Assembly: GCA_025351425.1 (NCBI GenBank)
Contig: JANXVY010000083.1
Coordinates: 1-36,201, forward strand
DNA length: 36,201 bases
Reading direction: 5' to 3'
Origin: Hyphomicrobium sp.
GTDB taxonomy: Bacteria > Pseudomonadota > Alphaproteobacteria > Rhizobiales > Hyphomicrobiaceae
The notes under the pieces were generated by a model. The model saw only the letters and a program-made list of their open reading frames with translations, had not been told where the DNA came from and searched no databases. Position 1 is the first letter of the stretch. Each line of letters opens with the position of its first letter. The position numbers were made by a program, and so were the translations under genes. This document shows positions 1 through 6,986 of the stretch, one piece after another.

Positions 1-632
1 GCCTCGATGGTCGCGCGCATCGGGGCGCTCAGGGCCGACGCATCCAGCAAGTCCTGCAAGGCCATTGGAGGCGCCGTGCCGTGTTGTGCCACCCAGTCGA
101 GCGAAAGCAACGGCCGCACGATGTAGAAATATTTCTTGAGCTTGACCCGTTCGCGGCCCGCGATCTCGGACTTCCACTGTCCCTTGGCGATCGAATGATA
201 ATGATGGGCGATGGCGTTGGCGCTGCAGTGGGCCGTGAACAGGGCCTGCGCGGCATCCCGAAAATTTCCATCATCCGCATACACCACCGGCGAGCACAGC
301 CATTCGTTCAAAGCCGGGTTCGATTTCAGCAACAACCGCAGCGCCTTGCGCACGTCCCAGCCCGCGAGGTCCACCAGCCGATCGTCCAGCGGGCGCTCGA
401 TCACGTCACGCTGAAGGCGGCCCTCCTGCCCGGCCCGGTCATCGCGCACACGCAGATACCAGTCCGCCGGGTGGGCGTAGATGAAGCGGACGTCGTAATC
501 GCTGTCGGGGGAACCGAACCCCCAGGCGCGGCTGCCGGATTCGGCCGCATACAAGATCCGCACGCCGTCGCTCCCGGCGACCCCCTCGAGCACCGTTGCG
601 ATGTGGCTGCGGATGGCGGGTTCGACGGGCAT
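1..632 (-). CDS. Predicted nucleotidyltransferase, RlaP/YcgL-type (partial, 3' end outside window)
   Basis: The minus strand is open from an ATG at 632 to the left edge (210 codons, no stop). The product starts MPVEPAIRSH and carries a DNA-polymerase-beta-type nucleotidyltransferase signature: GSRAWGFGSPDSDYD at residues 33-47, with the GS pair and the metal-binding D45 and D47. A helical region follows with KSNPALNEWL near residue 112 and a GREXVKLKKYFY segment near 178, as in COG3541 / PF10127 proteins (YcgL, RNA-repair-associated RlaP). These are predicted to transfer a nucleotide to RNA or protein; the substrate is not established. The start lies 5 bp after the pssA stop, so it is probably the third gene of a psd-pssA transcript. 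No ligase or other RNA-repair gene is visible nearby, so a repair role cannot be inferred from context. Family assignment is fairly secure, function is not. Confidence 0.82.
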   Translation of the reverse strand, partial: MPVEPAIRSHIATVLEGVAGSDGVRILYAAESGSRAWGFGSPDSDYDVRFIYAHPADWYLRVRDDRAGQEGRLQRDVIERPLDDRLVDLAGWDVRKALRLLLKSNPALNEWLCSPVVYADDGNFRDAAQALFTAHCSANAIAHHYHSIAKGQWKSEIAGRERVKLKKYFYIVRPLLSLDWVAQHGTAPPMALQDLLDASALSAPMRATIE

Positions 633-637
633 CTGCG

Positions 638-1546
638 TCAGTGGAGGCTTTCGCCGGAGGGCGGCAACGGCGGTTGCGCCGGCGCGGTCGCGTCAGCCGG
701 CGCCGCGGAGCCATCTTGCTTGCGGGTGGCCGCCTCGGCCGCATCTAACGCCAGATGGCCCTGGAAGCGGCGCGTACTCCAGACGATGGAGGCAAGATAT
801 AACAGCGTCGCGCCGACCAGCGTCTCGTAGGTGTACGTCACCAGCAGCGCGACGAACCCGATGGCGGCAAAAATTGCCGGCAGCACCCATTCGCGCCCAA
901 TGCGTTCGCCGATCAGCTTGCCTGAATACGTCGGCACGATCGAAACCATCAAAATCGCGATCACCATCACGTAGAACAGCATCGCCCTAATCAGCAGTGG
1001 GTTGCCACGCACGTTCAACAATCCACTGCTTTCGAGGTAAATCGGCAGCAGCACCACAATGGCCGCCGCCGGCGTCGGCATCCCGATAAAGAAGTTCGAT
1101 TGCCAGCGCGGGTGCTCTTCGTCGATGGCGGCGTTGAAGCGCGCCAGGCGCATGGCGGACGCCAAGGCGAACATCATCACGCAAATCCAGCCGATGCTCT
1201 TGGCCCCGCCCAGGCCCCAGTTGAAGATCAAAAACGCCGGCGCCACCCCGAAATTCACGAAATCGGCGAGGCTATCCAATTCGGCGCCAAACCGGGAAGA
1301 CGCCTTCAAGAGGCGCGCCACACGGCCGTCGATGCCGTCCAGGAAGGCTGCGAATACGATCGCCGCCAGCGCAATATCGTAGCGGGCGTCGATGCCCATG
1401 CGGATCGAGGTCAAGCCGGCGCATAGGCCCAGCAGCGTGAAGAAGTTCGGCACCATCAGGCGCACGGGAATGCGCTTACTGGAGAACAGCCGCTGGCGGC
1501 GGCGGCGGCGGGTTTCACGTTCGAGGATCGGTTCAATCGGGTCCAT
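638..1546 (-). CDS. pssA: CDP-diacylglycerol-serine O-phosphatidyltransferase (phosphatidylserine synthase)
   Basis: A 302-residue integral membrane enzyme of the CDP-alcohol phosphatidyltransferase family that makes phosphatidylserine from CDP-diacylglycerol and serine. The full family signature is present: D73-G-R-V-A-R78, G87, D91 and D95 (DGxxAR-x8-G-x3-D-x3-D), followed by FGVAPAFL, typical of the bacterial type II (PssA/Pcs-like) serine enzymes. A basic N-terminal patch (RRRRRQR, 12-18) precedes about eight hydrophobic segments; the C-terminal 40 residues are Ala/Pro-rich and probably disordered. It lies 68 bp downstream of psd on the same strand, so substrate synthesis and decarboxylation (PS to PE) are adjacent. 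Start is ATG at 1546 with an AGGA-like site upstream. Phosphatidylcholine synthase is a related alternative, but the psd neighbour favours PS synthase. Confidence 0.95.
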   Translation of the reverse strand: MDPIEPILERETRRRRRQRLFSSKRIPVRLMVPNFFTLLGLCAGLTSIRMGIDARYDIALAAIVFAAFLDGIDGRVARLLKASSRFGAELDSLADFVNFGVAPAFLIFNWGLGGAKSIGWICVMMFALASAMRLARFNAAIDEEHPRWQSNFFIGMPTPAAAIVVLLPIYLESSGLLNVRGNPLLIRAMLFYVMVIAILMVSIVPTYSGKLIGERIGREWVLPAIFAAIGFVALLVTYTYETLVGATLLYLASIVWSTRRFQGHLALDAAEAATRKQDGSAAPADATAPAQPPLPPSGESLH

Positions 1547-1614
1547 CGGACGATCCTAGACCAAACCGCGGCTCACGGGGACAACTTCGGCGGAACACCT
1601 TCGGCGGAAGATTC

Positions 1615-2331
1615 TTAAAGACGCCGCGCTTCACGGGACGGCTCATCCGACTTCAAGTCGGCGAACACGGTTTCGCCGCCGATCGCGCGCTGGCCGACCG
1701 CCACCAGCGCATTGCGGCCCGGCGGCAGGTAAATGTCGACCCGCGAGCCGAACCGGATCAGGCCGAAGCGCTGACCCACGCCCACGGTTTCACCTTCGGC
1801 CGCGAACGTCACGATGCGGCGGGCGACCATGCCAGCGATCTGGACCACGCCGATTTCGACGCCTTGCGGGGTTTCGATCACCAGCGCGCGGCGCTCGTTG
1901 TCCTCGCTCGCCTTATCGAGGGCTGCGTTCAAGAATGCGCCCGGCACGTAGACCGAGCGCTTGATGCGGCCGGCAATAGGTGCGCGGTTCACATGGACGT
2001 CGAACACCGACAGGAAGGTCGAGATCCGTACCCGCTCGGCTTCGCCCAGGCCCAGCTCACGGGCGGGCTTCACCTTCTCGATCGAACTGATCTCGCCGTC
2101 GGCCGCCGACACGATCAGGCCGTCGCGCAAGGGGGCCACGCGGTCGGGATCGCGGAAGAAATAGACGATCCAGGCCGTCAGCAGCGCCGTCAGGACTGCA
2201 AGGCCCGTCCATTCGATCAGCCAGAACGCAAGTGCTGCAGCGCCTGCTACCGCAATAAATTTATAACCGTCGGGATGGGGGGCGACAAAGCTGCCCGCGA
2301 TGGTATCAAACAGGTTGTGACGGTCAGACAC
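1615..2331 (-). CDS. psd: Phosphatidylserine decarboxylase (short, archaetidylserine-decarboxylase-like type)
   Basis: A 238-residue proenzyme that decarboxylates phosphatidylserine to phosphatidylethanolamine. In this family the chain cleaves itself at a Gly-Ser bond to form a pyruvoyl group; here the site is G195-S196 in LIRFGSRVDI. D79 (SAADGE) and H113 (FDVHVNR) match conserved charge-relay positions. Two N-terminal hydrophobic stretches (about 25-38 and 42-58) anchor it to the inner membrane, and YFFRDPDR at 57-64 is a family hallmark. The length fits the short form found in Alphaproteobacteria. The start is GTG at 2331, preceded by a clear GGAGG eight bases upstream. First gene of a probable psd-pssA-nucleotidyltransferase operon; the promoter should lie in 2332-2471, but I could not assign boxes. 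Confidence 0.95.
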   Translation of the reverse strand: MSDRHNLFDTIAGSFVAPHPDGYKFIAVAGAAALAFWLIEWTGLAVLTALLTAWIVYFFRDPDRVAPLRDGLIVSAADGEISSIEKVKPARELGLGEAERVRISTFLSVFDVHVNRAPIAGRIKRSVYVPGAFLNAALDKASEDNERRALVIETPQGVEIGVVQIAGMVARRIVTFAAEGETVGVGQRFGLIRFGSRVDIYLPPGRNALVAVGQRAIGGETVFADLKSDEPSREARRL

Positions 2332-2471
2332 GCAAGTCGCCTCCGGGTGATGGGTTGGGGTATGACCACTCGCGCTAGCGAGGGGACTCCCGTCTGCCTT
2401 TTATAGCGCGGCGACACCGCTGGGTGTGCATTCGCGCCAGATTGAGGTTTACGCGCCTGCGTGCTGGAACA

Positions 2472-3989
2472 TCAGGTCACCGGCACGGCGACGAACCGCA
2501 GATCGCCCTTGCCGTCCTCCACGCGCAGTAGCACGGCTTTGCGGCCAGCCTTCTTGACCTTGTCGATGCCGCGCGTCACGTCGTCGGGGCTTTCGACCTG
2601 TTCTTGAGCCGCTTCCACGATCACGTCGCCGACCTTGATCGATTTCTGCGCTGCGGGGCTCTGGGGATCGATCTCGACCACCACAACGCCCTTCATCTTG
2701 GCGTCCAGGCCAAATTTGGCGCGCAGCTCGGGGGTGATGGTGGCGAGCTTCAGGCCCAGCATCGCGGCGACGGCGGGGCCTGTGCCCTTCTCGCTCTTTT
2801 CCGGCTTCCCCAAAGCTGCGGGTTCGGCCTTGTCGTCGTCTTCCACGAGACGTCCGACCGCGACCTTCAGCGTCTTCTTCTGGCCGGCCCGCAGCAGTTC
2901 CACGTCGACGCTCTTGCCAATCGGCGTCTGGGCGACAACGCGGGGCAGGCCTCGCATGGTCGAAATGTCCTTGCCGTCGAACTTCAAGATCACGTCGCCA
3001 CCCTCGATGCCGGACTTCGCGGCCGGGCCGTCGGGCGTCACGCCGGCGACCAGCGCGCCGGTATTTTCAGGGATGCCGAGCGTCTCGGCGATGTCCTCGG
3101 TCACGGTCTGGATCTTGACGCCGAGCCACCCTCTGCGGATTTCGCCGTATTGCTTCAGCTGGTCGACGACCGAGGCCACCGTGTCGGAGGGCACCGAGAA
3201 GCCGATCCCGATCGAGCCGCCGGTCGGCGAGATGATCGCGGTGTTGATGCCGATGACTTCGCCGTCCATGTTGAACAGCGGTCCGCCCGAGTTGCCTTTG
3301 TTGATGGCGGCGTCCGTCTGGAGGTAGTCGTCGTAGGGTCCCGAATTGATGTCGCGCTGCTTGGCTGAGATGATGCCGAGCGACACCGAGCCGCCGAGGC
3401 CGAACGGGTTGCCGATCGCCATCACCCAGTCGCCGACCTGCATCTTGGACGACGAACCCAGCGGCACGGCCTTCAACGGCTTTTTCGGGTTCACCTGCAG
3501 TAGCGCGACGTCGGTCTTGGTGTCGCGCCCGATCACCTTCTCGACTTTCAGTTTCGATCCGTCGTGGAAGTTGATGATGATCTCGTCGGCGCCCTCGATG
3601 ACGTGGTTGTTGGTCGCGATCAGTCCGCTCGGGTCGATCACGAAGCCCGAGCCCAGCGACGAAACCTTGCGGTCCGGCGGGGCCTTGCCGCCGCGCTTCT
3701 GGAAGAAATCGTCGAAGAATTCCTCGAACGGCGAGCCCTTCGGCACCTTCGGCAGCGGCACGCCCTGGGGCCCTTTTTGCGACTGCGTCGTCGAGATGTT
3801 GACCACCGCGTCGCTCAAGCGATCAGCCAGCGGGGCGAGCGAGGGCGGGGGAACGAACGCGCGCTGCGCATCCACTCTGGTTGCAACGCCAACACACGCC
3901 AGCAGCGCGAGCCCAGCGACAGCTAACAGGTGCGACCGCGTCTGCACGAGCTTTGCTGAACGGTTTGGCGCACGGGCACTGTGAGGCAT
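2472..3989 (-). CDS. htrA: Do-family (HtrA/DegP-like) periplasmic serine endoprotease
   Basis: The product is a secreted trypsin-like protease with two PDZ domains, expected to degrade or hold misfolded envelope proteins in the periplasm. With the start at 3989 it is 505 residues: a signal peptide (hydrophobic core about 20-37, cleavage near VDAQ), an acidic/aromatic loop (SPFEEFFDDFFQKRG, about 86-100), a protease domain with triad H129 (NNHVIEG), D160 (TDVALLQV) and S234 (GNSGGPLF), PDZ1 about 288-378 and PDZ2 about 408-500. The longer in-frame reading from 4145 was rejected: ATG 3989 has AAGGAG six bases upstream and is followed by a proper n-region. Monocistronic by appearance. Its 5' region is unusually long and rich in hairpins. 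DegP, DegQ and MucD types cannot be separated by eye. Confidence 0.95.
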   Translation of the reverse strand: MPHSARAPNRSAKLVQTRSHLLAVAGLALLACVGVATRVDAQRAFVPPPSLAPLADRLSDAVVNISTTQSQKGPQGVPLPKVPKGSPFEEFFDDFFQKRGGKAPPDRKVSSLGSGFVIDPSGLIATNNHVIEGADEIIINFHDGSKLKVEKVIGRDTKTDVALLQVNPKKPLKAVPLGSSSKMQVGDWVMAIGNPFGLGGSVSLGIISAKQRDINSGPYDDYLQTDAAINKGNSGGPLFNMDGEVIGINTAIISPTGGSIGIGFSVPSDTVASVVDQLKQYGEIRRGWLGVKIQTVTEDIAETLGIPENTGALVAGVTPDGPAAKSGIEGGDVILKFDGKDISTMRGLPRVVAQTPIGKSVDVELLRAGQKKTLKVAVGRLVEDDDKAEPAALGKPEKSEKGTGPAVAAMLGLKLATITPELRAKFGLDAKMKGVVVVEIDPQSPAAQKSIKVGDVIVEAAQEQVESPDDVTRGIDKVKKAGRKAVLLRVEDGKGDLRFVAVPVT

Positions 3990-4126
3990 CGACGGCTCCT
4001 TGGGGAATGCTGCTGGTCTTTGAGCGACCATCAAGCCCGAACGTGCGGCCAAGGCAAGGCAGATGTCAACGACCCGGAGACCCTCTGTGACCGCGCGGCG
4101 GTCAGCGGGCTGCCGCCCACACCCGC

Positions 4127-4145
4127 TTGGGAGCACAGCTCCCAA
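4127..4145. other. Perfect inverted repeat (8-bp arms, 3-nt loop)
   Basis: TTGGGAGC (4127-4134), ACA, GCTCCCAA (4138-4145). The right arm could instead pair with TTTTTGGGA at 4155-4163, giving two mutually exclusive hairpins. Located 138 bp upstream of the htrA start. It may be an operator or part of an htrA leader; no regulator site is recognised. Confidence 0.5.
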
Positions 4146-4215
4146 ACCCTCAGTCTTTTTGGGACATGCCTGTCGCTCCGCAGCGCCTGGCGCTCGGAGT
4201 TTTAAGTGTGAGGGT

Positions 4216-4319
4216 ACGGGAGCGGCCCGGTTGACCTACCGAAATAGGGCCGGCAGCCGCCTATTTTTTAGTGGGGATCTGGGCTGGCGCAGCTTTTTGA
4301 GCTGCACAACCGCTCCCGT
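4216..4319. ncRNA. Candidate structured RNA closed by a 10-bp stem (strand uncertain)
   Basis: Ten bases at 4216-4225 (ACGGGAGCGG) pair perfectly with 4310-4319 (CCGCTCCCGT). Inside are CCTA/TAGG (4235-4238 with 4245-4248), a G/C-rich pair of segments GCC..AGCC and GGCTGGC (about 4249-4258 with 4282-4288) and a tight GCAGCT/AGCTGC hairpin (4289-4305). AAATAGG (4242-4248) can instead pair with CCTATTT (4260-4266), which runs into a T-tract to 4269, giving a terminator-like alternative on the plus strand. The multibranch form with competing pairing resembles a regulatory RNA, but it matches no class I know; an sRNA, a leader of htrA on the other strand, or chance in GC-rich DNA are all possible. 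Confidence 0.3.
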
Positions 4320-4556
4320 GTCTTGCGTTTAGACCGCGAGGCCGCCGGCCGATCCTGAACCGGCGTTGTGGCGAGCCACTGCACTCTCGATCCGGGCCAG
4401 CTGAGGGGTACCCGCATCTCTACGCAAAACCCGCTTCTCCCAATCCGCCCAGCATGCATACCGGACCCTCATGAGAAGCGATGAACCAATCGTCTCACAG
4501 TTGGCGCAAGCGGGGATAACTTTGGGCGAAAAGCGCTGCGAACAGAGCAGGTTTCT

Positions 4557-4599
4557 GCACCTTTTCGCCACCTGCTCCGCACCTTTTCGCCCCTGCTCC
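4557..4599. repeat. Two tandem ~21-bp direct repeats with an inverted relative upstream
   Basis: 4557-4578 and 4579-4599 both read gcaccttttcgcc then (a)cctgctcc, differing by one base in length. Just upstream (4525-4551) GGCGAAAAG and GAGCAGG, the complements of the repeat's two halves, occur in inverted order, so the segment can fold back. Function unknown; lies 138-180 bp before the DUF2157 start. Confidence 0.65.
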
Positions 4600-4736
4600 G
4601 TGGTAGCGCACTGGCTTTTGCGGGTTTTGACGTCCAATCGTCCCCCCCCACCCCCAACTTGCCAGCCGGCCATCGCCACCGCGCCGCCATCTGCTACGAC
4701 TATCGCAACGGCACAACCCGGACGACAGGACGCGGA

Positions 4737-5840
4737 ATGCTCCACTCACGAAACCGACTGCTCAAGGACATCGAGCGCTGGCAGGGGCGAGGCTGGATCG
4801 GTCCCGACGGCGCCGACAGCATCCGCGCCGACCTCGCGACCCGGCGTTCGACTATCGGCCTCGGGCAGGTGCTCGGCACGCTCGCGGCCGTTCTGATCGG
4901 ATTGTCCGCCATGAGTTTCGTCGCGGCCAACTGGCACGACATGTCCAAGCTCGCCCGGCTGAGCGTCATCATGGCGGCGCTGTGGGGTTGCTTTGCCGCC
5001 GCCGCCACTCTGCAACGCGCCGGACACGACCGTTTTGCCCGCTCCGCCGTGCTCGCCGCCGTCGCGATCTATGGCGCCGGGATCATGCAGATCGCCCAGA
5101 TGTATCAGATGGACGGGCACCCGCCGGATGCGGCGCTGCTCTGGGGGATGGGCGCCGTCGGCGTGGGGCTGCTCACGCGGTCCGATCCGGTTCTGGCGGC
5201 GGCGCTGGTGATATTCGTCGTCTGGCACGTCATGGAACTCAGCGAAAGCGGCCAATTCGTGCACTGGGCCTTCCTGCCGGCCTGGGCTGCGGCCGCTGCT
5301 GGGTTCGCGCTCACGCGATGGCGGACCGGGCTGCATCTGCTCGCGCTGGCGCTCGCGGGATGGGTCATCGAATACGGCTACCTGTTCCATCCCGAGGCCT
5401 ACAGGGGACACGCCGTCGTGACGCTCACAGGCTGTGCCCTCATTGCGGCCAGCGTCGCGGGCGGGCCCGCCATCGACCGTTGGCGCAAGATATCCGGGGC
5501 CATGATGTTTTACGGCTTTGCTATCGCGTTCGCCGGGGCGCTGGCCCTGCAATTCATCGCGGACCCGAAAGGCGACCATCTGCTTGCGTCGGGGACCGTG
5601 ACGCTTGCTGCCATCATCGCCGCCCTCGCGTGGAGCTGGCGCACCGACAACAAGGCCGCGCTGTGGGCTGCGTATACGGCGTTCTCCATCGAAATCCTCG
5701 CGCTCTACATCAAGAAGATCGGGACGCTGCTTGGCACCTCGGCCTTTTTTCTCGTCGCCGGGGTGTTCGTCGCCGCGCTTGCCGCCGCTGCGGTGCGGCT
5801 CCATCGTGCAACCTCCCCTGAAAAGGAAAGCCTGCCATGA
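4737..5840 (+). CDS. DUF2157 multi-pass membrane protein
   Basis: A 367-residue protein whose N-terminal 30 residues are soluble (MLHSRNRLLKDIERWQGRGWI, a helix followed by a turn as in DUF2157), followed by about ten hydrophobic segments, including TLAAVLIGLSAMSFVAANW at 46-64 and the conserved YGAGIMQIAQMYQM around 116-129. The family is widespread and membrane-bound but without established function. The start is placed at ATG 4737, where the DUF2157 N-terminus begins; the upstream 26 in-frame codons do not belong to the family. Its ATGA overlap with the next gene (5837-5840) indicates translational coupling. The same DUF2157 plus GDYXXLXY pairing is known elsewhere and suggests a two-part membrane complex. 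Confidence 0.88.
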   Translation: MLHSRNRLLKDIERWQGRGWIGPDGADSIRADLATRRSTIGLGQVLGTLAAVLIGLSAMSFVAANWHDMSKLARLSVIMAALWGCFAAAATLQRAGHDRFARSAVLAAVAIYGAGIMQIAQMYQMDGHPPDAALLWGMGAVGVGLLTRSDPVLAAALVIFVVWHVMELSESGQFVHWAFLPAWAAAAAGFALTRWRTGLHLLALALAGWVIEYGYLFHPEAYRGHAVVTLTGCALIAASVAGGPAIDRWRKISGAMMFYGFAIAFAGALALQFIADPKGDHLLASGTVTLAAIIAALAWSWRTDNKAALWAAYTAFSIEILALYIKKIGTLLGTSAFFLVAGVFVAALAAAAVRLHRATSPEKESLP

Positions 5841-6439
5841 ACCGCATCCTTGAGTTGGCGCGGCATCCGTTGGCCGGCATCGCCGCCAGCGGGCTGTTGC
5901 TGACGGGCATTCTCGGCACTCTGGCGCTCGATCGGGTGTGGCTCGTCAAGACCGGCCGCGAGATCGTGCTGCCGATCAAGCCGGTCGATCCGCGCGATCT
6001 GTTCAAAGGCGATTATGCGCGCCTTGGCTACGATATCTCGACGCTGGACGCAAACCTCATCGCCCCCGAGCTTCGCGAGGGCCACAGCCAGCGCACCGTC
6101 TTCGTGACCCTCGAGCAGGGCAGTGATGCCGTCTGGCGGCCGGTCGCCGTGACACAGGCTCGGCCCGCCGGCCTCCAAGCGAACCAGGTCGTTCTGGCTG
6201 GCCGGGTTTCGACGGGCCGGGTTTCGACGGGCCCGGTTTCGACGGGGATGAGGTGGGCTCCGCGCGTCACCTACGGCATCGAGCGCTATTTCGTGCCTGA
6301 GGGCGAGGGGCTGAAGCTCGAGGCATTGGCGCGGACCTCCACACTATCGGCGATCGTCGCCGTGGATGGCGCGGGCCGCGCCGCCATCAAAGGCCTCCTG
6401 CGCGATGGACAACGGGTCTACGAGGAGCCGCTGTTTTAG
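5837..6439 (+). CDS. GDYXXLXY domain membrane-anchored protein
   Basis: A 200-residue protein with one N-terminal membrane anchor (HPLAGIAASGLLLTGILGTL, about 11-30) and the signature that names the family, GDYARLGY (residues 58-65, preceded by PVDPRDLFK). The rest is probably extracytoplasmic, with a YFVPEGEG motif near residue 152. Translationally coupled to the upstream DUF2157 gene by an ATGA overlap, implying a joint role at the membrane; the biochemical function is not known. Residues 122-136 are an unusual in-frame triplicate, GRVST-GRVST-GPVST, encoded by a perfect 15-bp tandem repeat with one substitution. Transcription probably ends at the hairpin 6452-6477. Confidence 0.9.
   Translation: MNRILELARHPLAGIAASGLLLTGILGTLALDRVWLVKTGREIVLPIKPVDPRDLFKGDYARLGYDISTLDANLIAPELREGHSQRTVFVTLEQGSDAVWRPVAVTQARPAGLQANQVVLAGRVSTGRVSTGPVSTGMRWAPRVTYGIERYFVPEGEGLKLEALARTSTLSAIVAVDGAGRAAIKGLLRDGQRVYEEPLF
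6200..6244 (+). repeat. 15-bp tandem repeat x3 inside the GDYXXLXY gene
   Basis: Units ggccgggtttcgacg at 6200-6214 and 6215-6229, then ggcccggtttcgacg at 6230-6244. Each is exactly five codons and starts on a codon boundary, giving GRVST, GRVST, GPVST. Copy number changes would keep the frame, so this is a potential length polymorphism. Confidence 0.95.
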
Positions 6440-6451
6440 TATTTTCGCCCC

Positions 6452-6477
6452 GGACCCTGACCTGACGGCCAGGGTCC
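6452..6477. terminator. Bidirectional terminator-like hairpin between convergent genes
   Basis: GGACCCTG (6452-6459) and CAGGGTCC (6470-6477) form a perfect 8-bp stem with a 10-nt loop that can add two G-C pairs after a mismatch. It lies between the stop of the GDYXXLXY gene (6439) and the stop of the DUF4399 gene (6487). There is no clear T-run on either side, so efficiency is uncertain. Confidence 0.6.
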
Positions 6478-6486
6478 ATCAGCGCG

Positions 6487-6906
6487 TTACTTCACCGTGA
6501 TGGTCACGACTTCGGACTGCACAATGGGGTCATGGGGGATGTGGTTGTGGTCGGCCAGCACGAGCTGCAGCGTGTGGGTGCCCGGCGTGAGTTCGACCAC
6601 CGCTTCGGTCTGGCCCTTGCCGAAATGCTTGTGGTGCTCGTCGGCCGGGATGCCAGCTTTGGGGTCGGCGAGCTTCTGGTCGATCAGCAGGTGATGGTGG
6701 CCGGAATTCTCCTTGGCCGTGCCGGCGGGGGAAATATCCATGCCGGCGATGCCGAACTTGACCGTCACCGGGCTTACGACCGTCGCGCCGTTCGCGGGCT
6801 CCAGGATCATGACCTTGGCGCCAGCTGACGACTTCGACAGCTCCTGTGCGGTGACAGTCGTGGTTGCGGCAGCCAGCAACAACCCTGCGATCATAGCTTT
6901 CAACAT
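6487..6906 (-). CDS. DUF4399 secreted (periplasmic) protein
   Basis: A 139-residue protein with a classic signal peptide (MLKAMIAGLLLAAATTTVTAQ, cleavage after about residue 20) and a single beta-rich domain. Family features visible are the histidine-rich NSGHHHLLID segment, the DEHHKHFGKGQTEAV segment, and LTPGTHTLQLVLADHNHIPHDP near the C-terminus. The many conserved histidines suggest metal binding, but this is inference. The start at ATG 6906 is preceded by GGGGAG; the longer frame from 7005 adds 33 residues unlike a signal peptide. Divergent from tlyA with 80 bp between starts, so both promoters lie in 6907-6986. Confidence 0.9.
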   Translation of the reverse strand: MLKAMIAGLLLAAATTTVTAQELSKSSAGAKVMILEPANGATVVSPVTVKFGIAGMDISPAGTAKENSGHHHLLIDQKLADPKAGIPADEHHKHFGKGQTEAVVELTPGTHTLQLVLADHNHIPHDPIVQSEVVTITVK

Positions 6907-6986
6907 AGGCAGCTCCCCGTTTTTGAAATGATGTACGTTCGTCGTTTTCGTAACGCCTGCGAACGGCCGACAGATTACATACTTGT

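Larger units (their letters stand above)
3990..4736. other. Long non-coding region between divergent htrA and DUF2157 genes
   Basis: About 750 bp with no convincing coding sequence on either strand; the open frames seen have no family resemblance and poor codon structure. It holds several inverted repeats (listed separately), a short direct-repeat pair at 4557-4599 and a C-run at 4642-4652. It must carry the htrA promoter (minus) and the DUF2157 promoter (plus), but I cannot assign -35/-10 boxes with confidence. Confidence 0.6.

Noticed and set aside
3990-4145. N-terminal extension of the HtrA protease
   Set aside because: It precedes a good Shine-Dalgarno and signal peptide at 3989.
4216-4319. 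tRNA, SRP RNA or 6S RNA
   Set aside because: No T-loop or anticodon arm, no SRP GGAAGGAAGCAGC-type motif, and the size and bubble pattern do not fit 6S RNA.
4642-4652. Run of C bases as a possible phase-variable tract
   Set aside because: It lies in non-coding DNA, well before the DUF2157 start, and no promoter boxes flank it at a suitable distance.
4659-4736. Upstream extension of the DUF2157 gene
   Set aside because: Residues encoded (MPAGHRHRAAICYDYRN) do not belong to DUF2157; the family start is at 4737.
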